A stretch of DNA of 64,000 nucleotides from Hippophae tibetana. Its lineage: Eukaryota > Streptophyta > Magnoliopsida > Rosales > Elaeagnaceae. The stretch is taken from contig CM072805.1 in NCBI GenBank assembly GCA_037013495.1, positions 14,418,601 through 14,482,600 on the forward strand, given 5' to 3'. A program made the translations under genes and the position numbers. Each line of letters begins with the position of its first letter. Within the stretch, counting starts at the first letter, position 1. Below, piece by piece: positions 23,708-35,701 of this stretch. Under the pieces are notes generated by a model, which was not told the origin of the DNA, did no database searches, and was given only the letters and a program-made list of their open reading frames with translations.

Positions 23708-24140
23708 TTGAAAAAGTCCATAACCCAATATGCTACCAGAATAAGGAGATGTAAACTACTTAAGGACTTAGCCTTAACTCGCACAGATAAGAAAGTAAAC
23801 ACTTAAGCAATTGACACAGTAGAAGCACAAAAAATATAATATTGAAAAGAAAATAAATTATAACAACATATATTATATATCAAACCAAAATAATTTAAAT
23901 AATAAATGTTTTATAATTAGAGTTTATGCTTCAATATGTTGAGACATACACTCATCAAACTCAAATTATACTATCCTAACAAGTGAGAATGCATAATAGG
24001 TGATATAGCGAGGTAAACTCACACAAAGAACGTATCTATATGTAACATCTTTGGGTTTCTTAAGGTGACCACTCAGTAGCAAATAACTCAATAGATAATA
24101 AAACAGTTACAATTCTAATAGATAATAAAACTACCATTAC
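23708..24140 (-). repeat. Copia-type 5' LTR, minus orientation
   Basis: Followed inward by the tRNA-Met PBS and gag trace, so it is the 5' LTR of a minus-strand copia fragment. The sister LTR lies at 22610-23015 in the opposite orientation. Confidence 0.65.
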
Positions 24141-25104
24141 CTCTATCAGCTTGGACTTCCGTCCAAATTACCTATTGTTGCTCTTTACTTGTTTCTTTTG
24201 CAATGAACTTGGCTCGACACTCAAACCCATCTTGCCATAGGTAAGATACAAAATAAATTAGGGAGGTATTTATAGAACTCGAATTTCCACTTCCCCAGCC
24301 ACCTTGCCATGGGTGGTGGTGAGCCTATTAGAGAGGTCCATGATGAGCTTGTTGGAGAGATGCTAAAAAGTAACTTTTTTATTTCAAAACTTACCAAGTA
24401 CTATCTATAAATATCTACATGAGAAATGAACTAAAAATGCAAGTGAAAACATCAGCTCCCTCATATGCTTGTTTGTGAAAACCACAACCCTCAACTTAGC
24501 ATACACACTACAAAAACCAACCCCGTGGTGTGTGTAACCATGTTTATATACAATGTGTACCTAACTATTTTCATGTGTTAGTTACTAATCTACAGTAACA
24601 AACTTTACACAAAGGACACTAAGTAAAATAACACACATTATTTTTTTAAATACGAAGGCAACAAAAAAAAACAGAGTACAACAAGACTTATAGAGAGAAT
24701 TAGTATGATCTAGAAAATAAGTTTTAAGAAAAAAAAACATAAGTTCAAAGTCTTCACCTTTGTGAGAAAGCCTTAAATCATGTTCCTAAATGACAGAATC
24801 ATATACATCTATTTCAATTGATGAGCTAACAAAATCTTCATTAAACACATATCTTCCATTTCATAGCATATTCAATAAGGTATTTTGTAATGACCGAAAA
24901 GCTTGTTGTACTAAAGCATAAGGAAGAATCTAAGAATAGTGATCATGTCAAGTAATTTACTAAAATATTGTCTAAAATTAAACAAAGCCTAGTCAGTAAT
25001 CACAAAAATAAAGAAAGAAATAAAGAGGCCCATAGATGTTCATAATTGGAATGGAGGAAAACAAAACAATGCATCAAAAAGATATCAAAAATTAATATAA
25101 TGGG
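24141..25104. other. No gene recognised; LTR-like promoter patch
   Basis: On the minus strand, TCTATAAATACCTCC (about 24258-24275) is a good TATA box next to a GC-richer patch (to about 24360), suggesting an unplaced LTR. A CACTACAAAAACC string at about 24507 resembles a CACTA-transposon end but no partner end was found. Confidence 0.35.
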
Positions 25105-25620
25105 TGTTAAGATTCGACCTAATTTCAGAGAGAGAACATAGAGAGAGGTTGAGACAATTGGTAGAATGTGTAGATCTTATAGAAGATCCATCTATTTATT
25201 AAAAATTATCTATACATGTGTCAATTACATAATGAGTACATATATTTACATGTTAGAGGGGTATAATTGGCATAAAGTACAACATATTAGAGGTTAAGGT
25301 TGACCCGAGCTCGGGTTGATCATTGAGCTTCGGCTAATCATTAGGCTTGGGATGATCATTGAGCTTGGGTTGATCACATGCTTGGGTTAACCTACGGGTA
25401 GCATATATGGGGTGCTTGGTCTTCCATCTCGGGTTGGTAACTTGGCATGAGTAGCTTGTATGGGTTGGACACTGAATTAGTCCGAATATCTAAACATCTA
25501 GTCCCTATACTCTTTTAGCTCAAGCTTTGGTCTAAGGTGGAAAAGTAATTATCGAGCATGGAATATAAACCATTCAACTCCCTTAATTAATATGTGTTAG
25601 TTGATTGGATAGAGAAACCA
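25105..25620 (-). repeat. LTR-like repeat of the Tat-like family (3' LTR)
   Basis: Starts TGTTAAGATTC and tracks the repeat at 2726 for about 200 bp. The right end is not clear. Contains an 18-bp minisatellite. Confidence 0.45.
25307..25391. repeat. 18-bp minisatellite, about 4.7 units
   Basis: Units related to GAGCTTGGGTTGATCATT start at 25307, 25325, 25343, 25361 and 25379, exactly 18 bp apart. Confidence 0.85.
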
Positions 25621-25949
25621 AGTGCATTTATATAAAAGGTTACTTAGGCTGGGACTTATAATCATTACCTACATAATTGAGAAATAGTGAAGAAAAACAC
25701 TTTGTCGCATCACCTCGAGTTTGTAAAAGGTTTACAGTTCAGTGGTAAGGATTTAGCTCAGAATGTAGTTTTTTTTGTTTGAGTTTTTAGAGTACAAGTG
25801 TTGAGAACATAATGATTTTCTACTTTCTTTTTAGGTTAGTTTTCAATGATCATTTTGTTTTATTTTCAAACTCGACCCTAGGTAACCTTTTCTTCTCGTA
25901 CCTTACACGTCGAGTTTCCTTTTATTTTTATGTTTTTGTAGTTTTTATA

Positions 25950-28170
25950 AGATGAAAAGAGAATAGACCTTGGACTCTAGCTTGAGCTCCAAGGAAAGCC
26001 ACTAATATTCTAGTGCTAGTGGTAACTCAAGGTCTTTTAGCTAGAGCTCTTCTAGATATAAGAATCAATCTCTTCCTTACCCTTCTTCCTATACCATTCA
26101 TCCTTAGGACATGGAGGAAGAAAATGAGGAATATAGGATATGGGGAACCCATAGGTCGTACTAGGGGTTGGTCAACAATGTCTAAGACTTATGGGTTGGT
26201 GTCCCACAATGAAGAGATATTAAGAAAAACCTACAACATCCCATCCTTGGTTCATAGAAGGATTCCTTAAGAGGGAGCCTATGATAGTGATCAAACTCCA
26301 TCTAGTTGGACCGTCTCTTATGAAAAGGCCTTGTGGTTAGGGGTAAGGTTCCTCATATACCCTATAATTAGGAGATTCTTGATTAAGATCCAGCTTATGC
26401 CAGAGCACTTGATGCCTAATGAGTGGAGGTATCTATTCTGCATAACGCCAAACTATCAAGAGATGGATAAGTTTAATGAGGCCTATGTCCTAAAGAAGAA
26501 CCCCACAGATCCTATGAGGATATATATATTGTGAAGTAGGATCAGGAGAAGAATGTGTCACTTCTAGAAAATGATAAAAACTAGAAAGAGTAATTTTTAT
26601 ATATTTCAAGTTAGTGGGAGTCTCTTACTAGTGACACTAGATAGATAAAGAGCATCTAGAATGATACTAAGGTCGTGATAAGAAATTTGGCTTCCTTAGT
26701 CACGATCTTTAGGCTTGACATGAAGCAAAGTTTGGTTGATATCCAAAGCTATCTTCCTGGAAAGACTAACTGAAGAACCTTGTTGAACACCCCATGCTTT
26801 GTCGTGTATAGGTTGATGAGGAAGGGTGTGGTGGAGCCTCTCCTAAGGATCAACCATAAACTTGGTGCTCCTCTTAAACGCATAACTCCCCTACAAACTT
26901 CGGAGGTTGAATCAAGATGGTGGTTGATGATGGTGAACTAGTCCTATGACTTTCCTTTCCCCCTCTTTTTTGGCTAGTGCCATATGACTAACGTGATATC
27001 CCATGGATTTTATAGTTACTCACCTATTTTCCAACATGAATAGTAAGATCGCACCTACAGAGCAAAACTCTCCAATGGGTACACCTTTGGCTCCTGAAAA
27101 GGGTTATTCTAGAAGAAAGAAAAGGGGAAAATCTTCTCATAAAGGTCACCTTTCTTCACTAAAGAAGAAGAAGAAGAATGTGGTAGTCAACGAGCATTCT
27201 CTTAGCTCCCAGCCTTTGAATTTTTGTCTACCCTGATCACCCTTGCGAGAATAGAACGTGGCTCTAACTCCATGCTCAGGTTCTAAAGAATCTGAGGATC
27301 CTATAAGGGATTCAAGCAAGGGGAAGGCCATCCTTAATGATGTAACTACTGATGCGAAAGGAATAGTCTTGAATTGAGGCTTGGTATCATAACACCTAGA
27401 TCATTGCATGAGACAACTTTCTACCAACTCTTATAAGAAGCAGCACGAGACTATTTATAAGGGTGTAGACTCTGGCAAGGTCATCCATCATCAGATGTGT
27501 CAAATGGGTTATCTTGCATTTTTTATTATGTGATAATTAGCATATATGAAGTATGATCTCAAGTATTATTGGCTTGACCTTTGTTTGTTTCAATTGACAT
27601 TGCTCTATGATTTTGACAAGGCTCATAGTGTGGGTTTTTTGAAAGATGAGTTGGTGTAGGAGAAGTAGAGCCATGCGTCTACGCGCTCAAAATACACTGC
27701 ATTGCTGGAAAGAGTAGCTAGGTGGGAAGGTGAGACAATTGATAAGGAGGAGAAGCTATAAAGGGTTGCCTCTCAGCTGAATGAGTATGCCCAATGCCTT
27801 AATGAGGTTGAGGTGGTTATTAGGTATTTTGAGGGGACTCTTAGGTGTGATAAGGAGGGGGCTAGGGAAGCCAAAAGAAGAATCGAGGGTTCTATTGAGG
27901 AGGTTCATCATAAGACAAAGGATGATGTGGTTGTCATGGCCTAGAAGCTCAATTCGAGTATGGAAAGGGCATACGAGTTGGTCATGCAAACCTTTAAGAT
28001 GCAGGCCAATAAAAAGGATATGGGTGAGTATTATTATTGCATTTTGGATATCCCAATCACTTTACTACTTATGCAGGCTACTTCTATCAAGGAAGAGGAA
28101 GGGGAAGGCTTAGACTCTTTTGATAGTGAGGACGGCTATGAGGTTGCAAGGTAGGGGGAGAGTAGCATTG
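25950..28170 (+). pseudogene. Antisense ORF remnant with gypsy-type putative transposase domain (PF04195-like)
   Basis: The plus strand gives broken frames. 26013-26270 contains YGLVSHNEEILRKTYNIPSL. It leads, across stops, to 26331-26534 with WLGVRFLIYPIIRRFLIKIQ and LMPNEWRYLFC. This order (a 'short N-terminal IP' stretch, then a hydrophobic F.YP.IR.FL block, then P..WR) is the signature of the plant family filed as 'putative gypsy-type transposase'. Further on, 27700-28160 is rich in Glu/Arg/Lys and reads like a coiled coil. The domain's biochemical role is not known. Several stops and frameshifts break it. It lies opposite in direction to the pol traces at 29640-31150. Confidence 0.6.
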
Positions 28171-28439
28171 AGTTTGAGTGACTCGATCCATTTTTTTCTA
28201 AGCTCGATGCCACCTTGTTTGTGTGGATGCGAGCTCATACTTGTAAGAATGTGAAGTGAAAAAATCAAATGAGAAAAAATCAACTTTAGTTATTAATGGG
28301 AAATTAGTTTGCCTCTTTTATTGTGTACTTATGATGTTGACCTACCCACTTTGTTTTGGGAACTTAGGTGATTGATTGATTGATTATTCCTATATATTTT
28401 TTGTTTTATTTTTTTATCAACTTCTACTATAGAAACGGG

Positions 28440-28960
28440 TTGAGAACATAGGTTTAATCCATATACTTAGGGATTTCTATCAATCCCTCTAACTTTTTTG
28501 GTCATATTTTATGGACTTTGATCGAACCAGTAGATGCTCAGTTTCAGCTTTACACGTTTAAAATGGATGGCTTAAGGATGAGGTTAGGGTGCTCAAAGTT
28601 GAAGTGGTTAAACTTGAGTGTATTTTAAAAGAGACCAAGTGTAAGCTTGCTTCTTGTAAGGAGAAATTGATCCAAACTCAAGCTCGAGAGATGAGGACCT
28701 TGGCTAGTATGGTTGTGCTTATAGATAGGGAGTCACTTTGGGAGAGCATATATATGAAGTGATCTGAAAGAGTCTTCCTTATGGTGATAGGAGTTACTAA
28801 AGAATTAGAGCGAGGGTTGCTCGTGCTGATAGCTCATCTTGAGCTCGTGACCTATGTATAGAAGACAATTATTGAGATTCAGGCCAAGTTATTTCCCTTA
28901 GTTAAAGAAACTAATGAACCAGACACTAGTTGTGCATCCAAGCGTTTATAGAACTTTTAA
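28440..28960 (+). pseudogene. Coiled-coil continuation of the antisense ORF
   Basis: About 55 codons (near 28590-28760) are open on the plus strand and rich in Lys, Glu and Leu (KLECILKETKCKLASCKEKL). More of the same kind follows after a stop. It matches the coiled-coil tail expected after the PF04195-like domain; no other domain is visible. Confidence 0.45.
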
Positions 28961-29172
28961 CCTTTTTAGAGGGTTGATCTTTGTATTAATAATTATCAAA
29001 GATTTTTAATTTTTAAATAATGAAAAAATTATGGGTGGCATGTGTTGGTAATGCCCTAACATTGTATCTGTACTTGTATGAATGAATATCCAAAGAGATT
29101 TCTTTTGATGGCATGATTTGGTCATTAAGTTGAGTAATTAACTCGCGACCTTATGAAATTTAGATCACTGAT

Positions 29173-29515
29173 CTAGTTCCTAATCGAGGTGAATAGCTTA
29201 TGGCTTAGATTAGTGGTAGAAAAAGCCTTACCTAGCTCCCAACCAAGGTGTACATTTCATCTCAAAGTGAGAGTGCTGACTTGGTTCCTGACCGTGGTGC
29301 GCAACTCATGACCTTATGCAAGTGCCAGAAAGATCTACCTAGTTCCTAACTAAGGTGATCAATCTATGGCTTATATTGGTGGGAGAGAGAGCCTTACTTG
29401 GTTGCTAACCAAGGTGTACATCTCATCTCAAATTAAAATCACCAACTTGGTTCCTAATCGAGGTAGAAATATTTTGACCTTATTAGAGTGCGAGAGAGCT
29501 TTACCTAGTGGGAGA
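29173..29515. repeat. Tandem array: 166-bp higher-order repeat of three ~55-bp monomers
   Basis: A core near CTTGGTTCCTAACCGAGGTG recurs at 29173, 29232, 29280, 29339, 29397 and 29446, with spacings 59, 48, 59, 58 and 49. Every third core is 165-166 bp apart, and the linker sequences match at that distance (CATCTCATCTCAAA / CATTTCATCTCAAA; CTTATGGCTTAGATT / CTATGGCTTATATT). This is a higher-order tandem array of about two full units. Confidence 0.9.
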
Positions 29516-29639
29516 ACTTTAGGGAAGGGCCATCTATTAAAGGGGTTTGTTTCATTTATGGATATGTGTTGATGTTACAAAAAGTGGCAATTCAAAAATG
29601 GTATATATTTAGGTGTCTAGCATTCCAGCTCACGCCTTC

Positions 29640-30860
29640 CTCAATGCCTTCAATGTTTTTCAATACGTATGCCCTTCCTAGCATGATTTCAATTGTTTGA
29701 TAAGGTCTCTCCCAATTGGCACCCATTTTTTGGCCATCCATTCCTTTTTTGTTGGGAAAGACCCTTCTAAAAACCTAATCTCTTTTGGAAAATGTTTTGA
29801 AGTACACAGTTTTGTTATAGTGATAGAATAATTTCCTTTCTTGCTTGGCCACCCTCTTTAAAGCTTCATCACTTTTCTCCTCTGCTAGGTTCAATTTGGT
29901 TACTAGTATCACCTTCTTTTTTTCTTCTATTAGGACTGATATGGTAGTGAGAATTGTGAGCTCGATTGGTATAACCACCTTGATTCCATAGACTAGGAAA
30001 AATGGGATCTCAATAGTGCTCTCTTGGGGGCTTGTCCTAACAGCCCATAACATACATAATAGCTCCTCCACCCATATTCCCTTTGTTCTTTCTAACCTCT
30101 TCTTCAATAGGTTGATGATTATCTTTTTGGAAGACTATGCTTGACCATTAGCCGTATGATTATATGTAATTGAGGGTGAATGCTTTGATGTTATGGCCAA
30201 TGAATTGTCTCCCATTATCTATGAAAATCTCCTTGGAAAGGCTGAAATGACAAATTATAGACTTCTATATGAATGAAATTACTTCTTCCTCTCGTATTCT
30301 ACCTAGGGGCTCTACTTTGATCCATTTTGAAAAATAATTAGTGGCCACAAGGAGAAAGTTCTTTTGGCCCATACCTAAGAGCAAGGGTCCTGTTATGTCA
30401 AATCCCTATTGGTAGAAAGACCAAGGACTTACCACCTTTACCATGGAATTCAGGGGTGCATCTGACAGTGGGGCAAACCTTTGGCATTTATCACATTTCT
30501 GAGTGTATTTGGTGCAATCTTCCAATACGGTGGGCCAATAATAACCTTATCTCATAATCTATTGTGATAATCTCCTACCTCAAGAATGTGAACCACAGTC
30601 TCCTTCATGTGCTTCAACCATCAAATATTTTTAGATCCCTCCTTGGCTATATATAAAAGGCCAGGGTCAAGTGGGGTTTTTTGGTATAGTTTGCTTGCTT
30701 CAATCATGTAATGATCTACATTGGCCTCAATTTCTTTTGCGGCCTTACAATCTTTTGATAGGTTCCTCTTTTCTAGGAAATTATAGATTGGGGCGAACCA
30801 TGTGATAGAGAGATCATCCACACACCCAACCTTTCTTTCGGCCTCCTACAAAGATGCCTC
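29640..30860 (-). pseudogene. Integrase remnant of the Tat-like element
   Basis: 29775-30107 (minus) is open and carries KGIWVEELLCMLWAVRTSPQ, PFFLVYG and VVIPIE, the C-terminal part of the plant gypsy integrase core and its downstream region. 30621-30821 and its broken continuation to about 30400 cover the N-terminal zinc-binding region. The segment between, which should hold the DDE residues, is broken by stops. Integrase would insert element cDNA into nuclear DNA; this copy is inactive. Confidence 0.85.
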
Positions 30861-31150
30861 TTCCAAAACCATTACCAAAAATACTTTTTTATGCTTGGTT
30901 TCCCTTACTGATGCCAAGGTTGCTAAGGCATCTGCGTGACCATTCTCGTTTTGAGCTATTTTTTTTTATCTCAAACATTGAGAATTTTGAGCATTCTTGC
31001 TTTAATCTCTCCACGTATCTCTTCATTCTTCCATCTTTGGCCTCAAACATCCCTAAAAACTGATTAACCACTAGCCTAGAATCGCTATATAAGGTGATTC
31101 TATATGTGTATAGATTTTTTGTAGTCATGGCATCAAATATTGCAGCATCA
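30861..31150 (-). pseudogene. Second (archaeal-type) RNase H remnant, Tat lineage
   Basis: 30889-31128 (minus) contains YSDSRLVVNQFLGMFEAKDG and RMKRYVERLKQE, the pattern of the extra RNase H between the usual RNase H and integrase that marks Tat-lineage elements. The last conserved segment has a frameshift. Confidence 0.75.
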
Positions 31151-32183
31151 TATTATGTAACATTTTTAGTTGCTTGGAAATCAAGTGTGACTACATATTC
31201 AAAGAATTTGCTGTCGTGATCAACTATGACCACCCCTAGTCCTATTATTCTTTCTTATTTTTATTTTTGTGAGTCTTTTAAACACTTTCTCCTTTAAAAG
31301 TTTTTCTTTTCTTGTTAGCTTATCCTCTTATCATTTAATTCTTGCTATTTTTAGAAGAGAATATATTGTAGGTGGGGTTATTTTATGTGCGTTGAGCAAC
31401 TAAATATTTATAGTACGTACATTTGACAATCATAAGTACTACTAGTATTTTCATAAAATCAATTATATATTTATGCTACTCTACTTTTCTTGAACTATAG
31501 GGTATGGCCAATGTGTTTAGCTCAAAAGGTAACAGGGGGTTATAAACAATTGGTTTATGTAGGCTCAAATTGGTTCACTAAGGGTGTTGTCCTTTATAGA
31601 AGAACATTAGGAGTAGAGAAATTTGTCCAAAAAGGTTACTCCTATTGCCTAAATCATTTTTCAAGAAATATATTTAGCATTCACCTTAATAAATCTAAAG
31701 AGAAGTTCTAGGATCCTCATTTAATTCATTCAAAGTATAGCAAAGTTTTAAGGGATTCACTATATTTTTCATAAGTTGAAGCATATAAAGTTTTCCTATC
31801 ACTAGCTTAGCTATTGTTTATGTAAGTTTTGAGCAAAATTATCTTAAAGTTTCCTTTACTTAGGAATAATGTTAATATTTGATCAAAATCCATCATTCTC
31901 TTCAACATAGCATTGTTTTAGCTAATTTCATCATAGATGTCAAAAATAAAGAGCTTGGTTGTTTCCAAGCTAGTCTACTACTTATACTATCTTTAAGTAA
32001 TGCAATAAGTAAATAAAAAAATAAAAAATTCTATCTAGAGCATAGTAAGTTGATAAACTAATAATGAAAAAATAAAAATAGTATTATGTTAAGACACTCT
32101 GACACCTAATTCTTATATTATCCTCAATGTAAGCATATGCATATATATAATGTAAAATAAGTAAAAAGGGAGTAGAAAACAAA
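31151..32183 (-). other. Non-coding interior/3' region of a gypsy element
   Basis: No coding frame. Near 32090-32130 there is ACACCTAATTCTTATATTA-TCCT-CAATGTAA, a decayed version of the purine-tract-plus-stem-loop motif, suggesting the 3' end of the gag-protease element that follows. Confidence 0.45.
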
Positions 32184-32234
32184 TATGGTGGGTTGCATTC
32201 CACAAAGCCCTTGGTTTAACCTCCTCAGGTGGAC
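32184..32234 (-). other. Conserved post-gag box
   Basis: ATGGTGGGTTGCATTCCACA, then GGTTTAACCTCCTCAGGTGG. Same order as the boxes at 11761, 50481, 55964 and 62261, placed 12 bp downstream of the end of the protease frame at 32246. Confidence 0.6.
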
Positions 32235-32245
32235 TTATTCAATTC

Positions 32246-33500
32246 TCATTTGAAGTTGTCTCCACCGTCATTTGGGTAATTCATTGCTTCAAAGATGTGA
32301 AGTAAATTATATCCCCTATCAAACTCAAGAGTTAGCTTCACACTATGCACATCTATCTTAGTGCAAGTTACTTTTATAAGTGGTCTTCCTAACAGTAATG
32401 GCACAAACATGGTACATGAATCATCACTGATGTCCTTTACATAGAAGTCTTCCAAAAAAATCATTTCATCCAAAAGCACTAAGACATCTTCAATAACACC
32501 TTTAGGATAGATGTTAGTCATGTCATTATTTTGTATAATAATACATGTTTCTTTTAAGGCCCTAGATTTAGTGAAGCATAAATATCATAGGTCATGACAT
32601 TAATAGATGCTCCTAAGACTATAGGTTTTTCAAGCCTTGCATTACCTATCCTTACCAAGACATTGAAATTGCATGGTTCCTAATAGTTGGGTGGGAGCTT
32701 TCTTTGTAACATTTCAGACACATTTTCCCCCTTACATACCACTTTATTACCTTTTTGCTTGTGTTTGGTGGTGCATAGTTCTATAATAAACGTGGAATAC
32801 TTAGGAATTTTCTCAATATAATTTAAAATTGGAATGTTGGTTTGCACCTTTTTTGAAAGTTTCCAAAATTTCCCTTTCACGTTCTTCTTTCTTTGTGTTC
32901 TTAAACTTGCTAAGAAAATGCAAAACTAGTTCACAAGTAGAAAGGGGAGGTTTGGATAATACCTTTCGTATCACCTTTACTTCTTATAGGGTGATCTTTT
33001 CTTCTTCAATCTCTTTATTTTGGGTAGTCCCCTCATTTTATTTGACATTTTTTGGGAACTTGTTTGAGCTTATCCGTTGCTTGCCAATTTTCAAAGTAAT
33101 GGCATTAATAGTCTCTTTAGGATTAATTATAGTTTATGTAGGGAGCTTGGCAGATGTCTGTGCTTCCAATCTTCATACAATTGTGGCTATTTGGTTCATT
33201 TGTTTCTCTAGATTATGAATTAAAGCTCTAGTATCCCATGGAAATTTAGCACTATTAGTGGCGAAAGTAATGACTAAGTCAGCAAGGGAGTTATCTTAGG
33301 GACTTTAAGGTGGCTAATGGCTTGGTTAATATTGTTGAGGAAGCCTATGGTTAGGAAAATTAGCTTAGTGATTTGAGGTTGCTTGATTGTTGCTTGATTA
33401 GCTTAGATATAGATGGTCCCTCCATCCTGCATTATAAGTGTTAGAATATGGGTCATACCTAGCCCTCTATGCTTGAAATCAACCAAAAACATTTACACGT
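32246..33500 (-). pseudogene. gag-protease remnant of a second gypsy family
   Basis: Minus strand, right to left: a gag C-part near 33430 with a DPYSNTYNAGW motif, a linker, then 32680-32880 (LSKKVQTNIPILNYIEKIPKYS and MLQRKLPPNY) before the protease. The protease active-site segment (about 32540-32680) is broken. 32246-32521 is open and holds VIEDVLVLLDEM and LLLGRPLIKV, the protease C-half. As in element A the frame ends after protease, with no RT nearby, and the conserved box follows at once. Confidence 0.8.
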
Positions 33501-33839
33501 TCCTCTTAAAGTGGTGCTTGAAAAGCATTGAGTATTTTGTAATTTTATAAGTGTCAAAATAGATTTATAATTGAATAATTTTATCATCTTTTTAACAAAT
33601 CTATATTTTTTGAATCATAGGAATTCCTTTTGTTTTTCAAGTATTTTTAGTATCAAAATTGTAAGCTTTATTAGTATTGGAAATATTCATGAACAAAATA
33701 TTAGTTTCTAGGTGTGTCTTTCAAGAATATATTCAAGTCGAAGAAACTATGGAGCCTCAACAATCACATCTTAGGTATATATTTGTTCCTGTGCACATTA
33801 GATTTTATATTGTACAAAAAGGAACATTATTCAAATAGA

Positions 33840-34110
33840 TTGCTTGATGGATCGAGTGGTGACTAGATTAATCAAGCTTACTTAGGTATGACTAGCTCAA
33901 TCGAAGAAAAAACTCAATAGATCTAGTACTAGATCAATCTAGATTAATGAGTAGATCAATTTCCTTATTTCTAAATTAATTAATTTTTCACTAGATCGAC
34001 TAAAACTTAACTAGATAGATAGAACTATTTATATTCGATCGAGCTTAACTTGATCGATCAAGTGGCTATACTCGATCAATCGAGCTAAGCATAGATTAAT
34101 TAAGAGGCCA
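33840..34110. repeat. GATCGA/CTAGAT-rich degenerate repeat block
   Basis: Short words GATCGA, CTAGAT and CTCGAT occur again and again over about 270 bp without a strict period. Read directly. Confidence 0.6.
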
Positions 34111-34969
34111 AGTTTTTAAATTTAACCTAATTTTTACTCGAGCTAATTAGTTTTTTTACTATATTGTCTTTATATTTTTAAGCTCTTCTAAATACTTTAA
34201 AGGATAGTTTTGTGCCAACCTTTGAACTAGGTTTACAATTCATGCAATTTAATCATATCATTGGCTCACAATTTTGTTAAACACATTAAAATATTCTTTT
34301 CTACATCTTAATATCTCTCTTATTATTTTGGAAAATATTTTCAAGTAGGCTTTTTCATTGGGTTAATTTATAATAAAGAAAGAAATCATTAAGACCAATG
34401 ATTTTTAAAACCATATAGGTTCATACAAGTCTTTCGATCTCTATATTTATCTATGCTGAAATATTCCATACCTATCCTATAATTCCTTCTTTCGATAGTA
34501 AATCACAAGACTAAAATCATCTAATTAATGACCAGTAAATTAGAAGCAATAAACTTAAAATAAATCAGACAAACATGAAGAGAAATAATTCATATTAATA
34601 TAGAAATTTAAGTATAGTTTAGAATCAAATTACAACTATTTCCTAGAATAAAGAAAAATTAGTTCATGCTAAAATTTAAATTTAACATAAACGAATTCAC
34701 CATAATTTTCTGAGAAAAATTGAAAGAAAATTGAGTAGAAAAAAGAATATGCTTTCGTATCTTCTCCTGCATTTTCTTTCTCTCTTTCCCAGTTTCTGTG
34801 TTTCTCCTTTTTTTTATTTTTGTGTTCTCTTCTCTGTTTCTCCCTATTACTTTGTCTACTTTTTTATATTTTCGCTATTCTCTCTGCACCGTTTCTCCTC
34901 TACGTCGCTCTCCTATCTTCTTTTGTTATATATATATTAATCTCCTAAATCTCCTATCGTTTCTTTATC

Positions 34970-34971
34970 TA

Positions 34972-35006
<35 letters not shown>

Positions 35007-35060
35007 TACTTTATATTTCCACTGTTTCTCTCTTTTTACACACACACACACACACATATA
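34970..35060. repeat. (TA)n and (CA)n microsatellites
   Basis: (TA)9-10 then (CA)9-10 at about 34972-35006, and a second (CA)n block at about 35038-35056. The two ACACAC blocks are about 60 bp apart and may be a small duplication. Confidence 0.9.
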
Positions 35061-35701
35061 ATAGAAATCTTCATTTAAATTATAAGATTCTTTAAATGAT
35101 ATGCTTCTAAATTTTTGGATCTTCATTATCTTCAAATTTGCAATAAAATTTAAATAATAATAATGAAGTCTATATTCAATAAAAAATAAATAAAATTTGA
35201 CTAAAGTTAAAGTTGAGAAGTGATAAATTATGCCAAATTATACAAGTTATAAATTTATCAAACATTTGTCGTTGTGTTTGATGAGTTAACAAGCCTACAA
35301 TATTTATGATATTGTGCTTTTAATTGATTCTTCTAGCATTTCTAGTTGATTTGGTTTTATCTACGAATGTGTTAAATCATCTAGTTAGGATTATTCATTA
35401 TAGAATCTACTAAGGACATAGATTTTGTTTTATCTACTAAGGTGTTAAATCATTTAGTTAGTATTATTCATTATTAAGTATCCTCTAAGACACATACTTA
35501 CACTTGTGTTATTGTGCTAATCTTTTTAAGTGATAGATATATGGGTTTGATTAACTTGTGTGACTCAAGTTTATTAGAACATTTATCCAAATCCAAAACA
35601 CTTTTATTGTAGATACTTTGATGAAAGCAACATCTTATAAGTATATTACTTGAGGGCATTACCTTAATGGGTGATACTTGTAAAGATTAACTAGTATTCA
35701 G

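Larger units (their letters stand above)
25105..31150 (-). mobile_element. Decayed Tat-like gypsy element with antisense extra ORF
   Basis: Read right to left on the minus strand, 31150-29640 carries a second RNase H, an integrase zinc region and an integrase C-half. Next come a 166-bp tandem array (29173-29515) and a plus-strand (antisense) ORF remnant (25950-28950), and last an LTR-like repeat opening with TG at 25105. This order, with tandem repeats and an antisense ORF between pol and the 3' LTR, is known for Tat-lineage (Grande-type) elements. The unity of the block is inferred from order and orientation. RT, gag and the 5' LTR are missing. Confidence 0.55.
33545..35260 (+). repeat. LTR-like repeat, plus orientation (Athila-like superfamily)
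   Basis: The start (AAGTGTCAAAATAGATTTATAATTG, then TTTTATCATC and AACAAATCTAT) resembles that of the LTR-like block at 41550 and the reverse complement of the 37452 end. It is therefore a member of the same LTR group on the opposite strand. Interior landmarks are too eroded to fix the right end. Confidence 0.35.

Noticed and set aside
24507..24519. CACTACAAAAACC, resembling a CACTA-transposon terminus
   Set aside because: No matching inverted end, TSD or subterminal repeats found nearby.
27003..27236. 77-codon frame with a poly-Lys stretch
   Set aside because: Part of the broken antisense ORF region of the Tat-like element; no start context or domain for a separate gene.
34731..35061. Open frames rich in Leu, Phe and Ser with His-Thr repeats
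   Set aside because: Translation of pyrimidine-rich DNA and (CA)n microsatellites.
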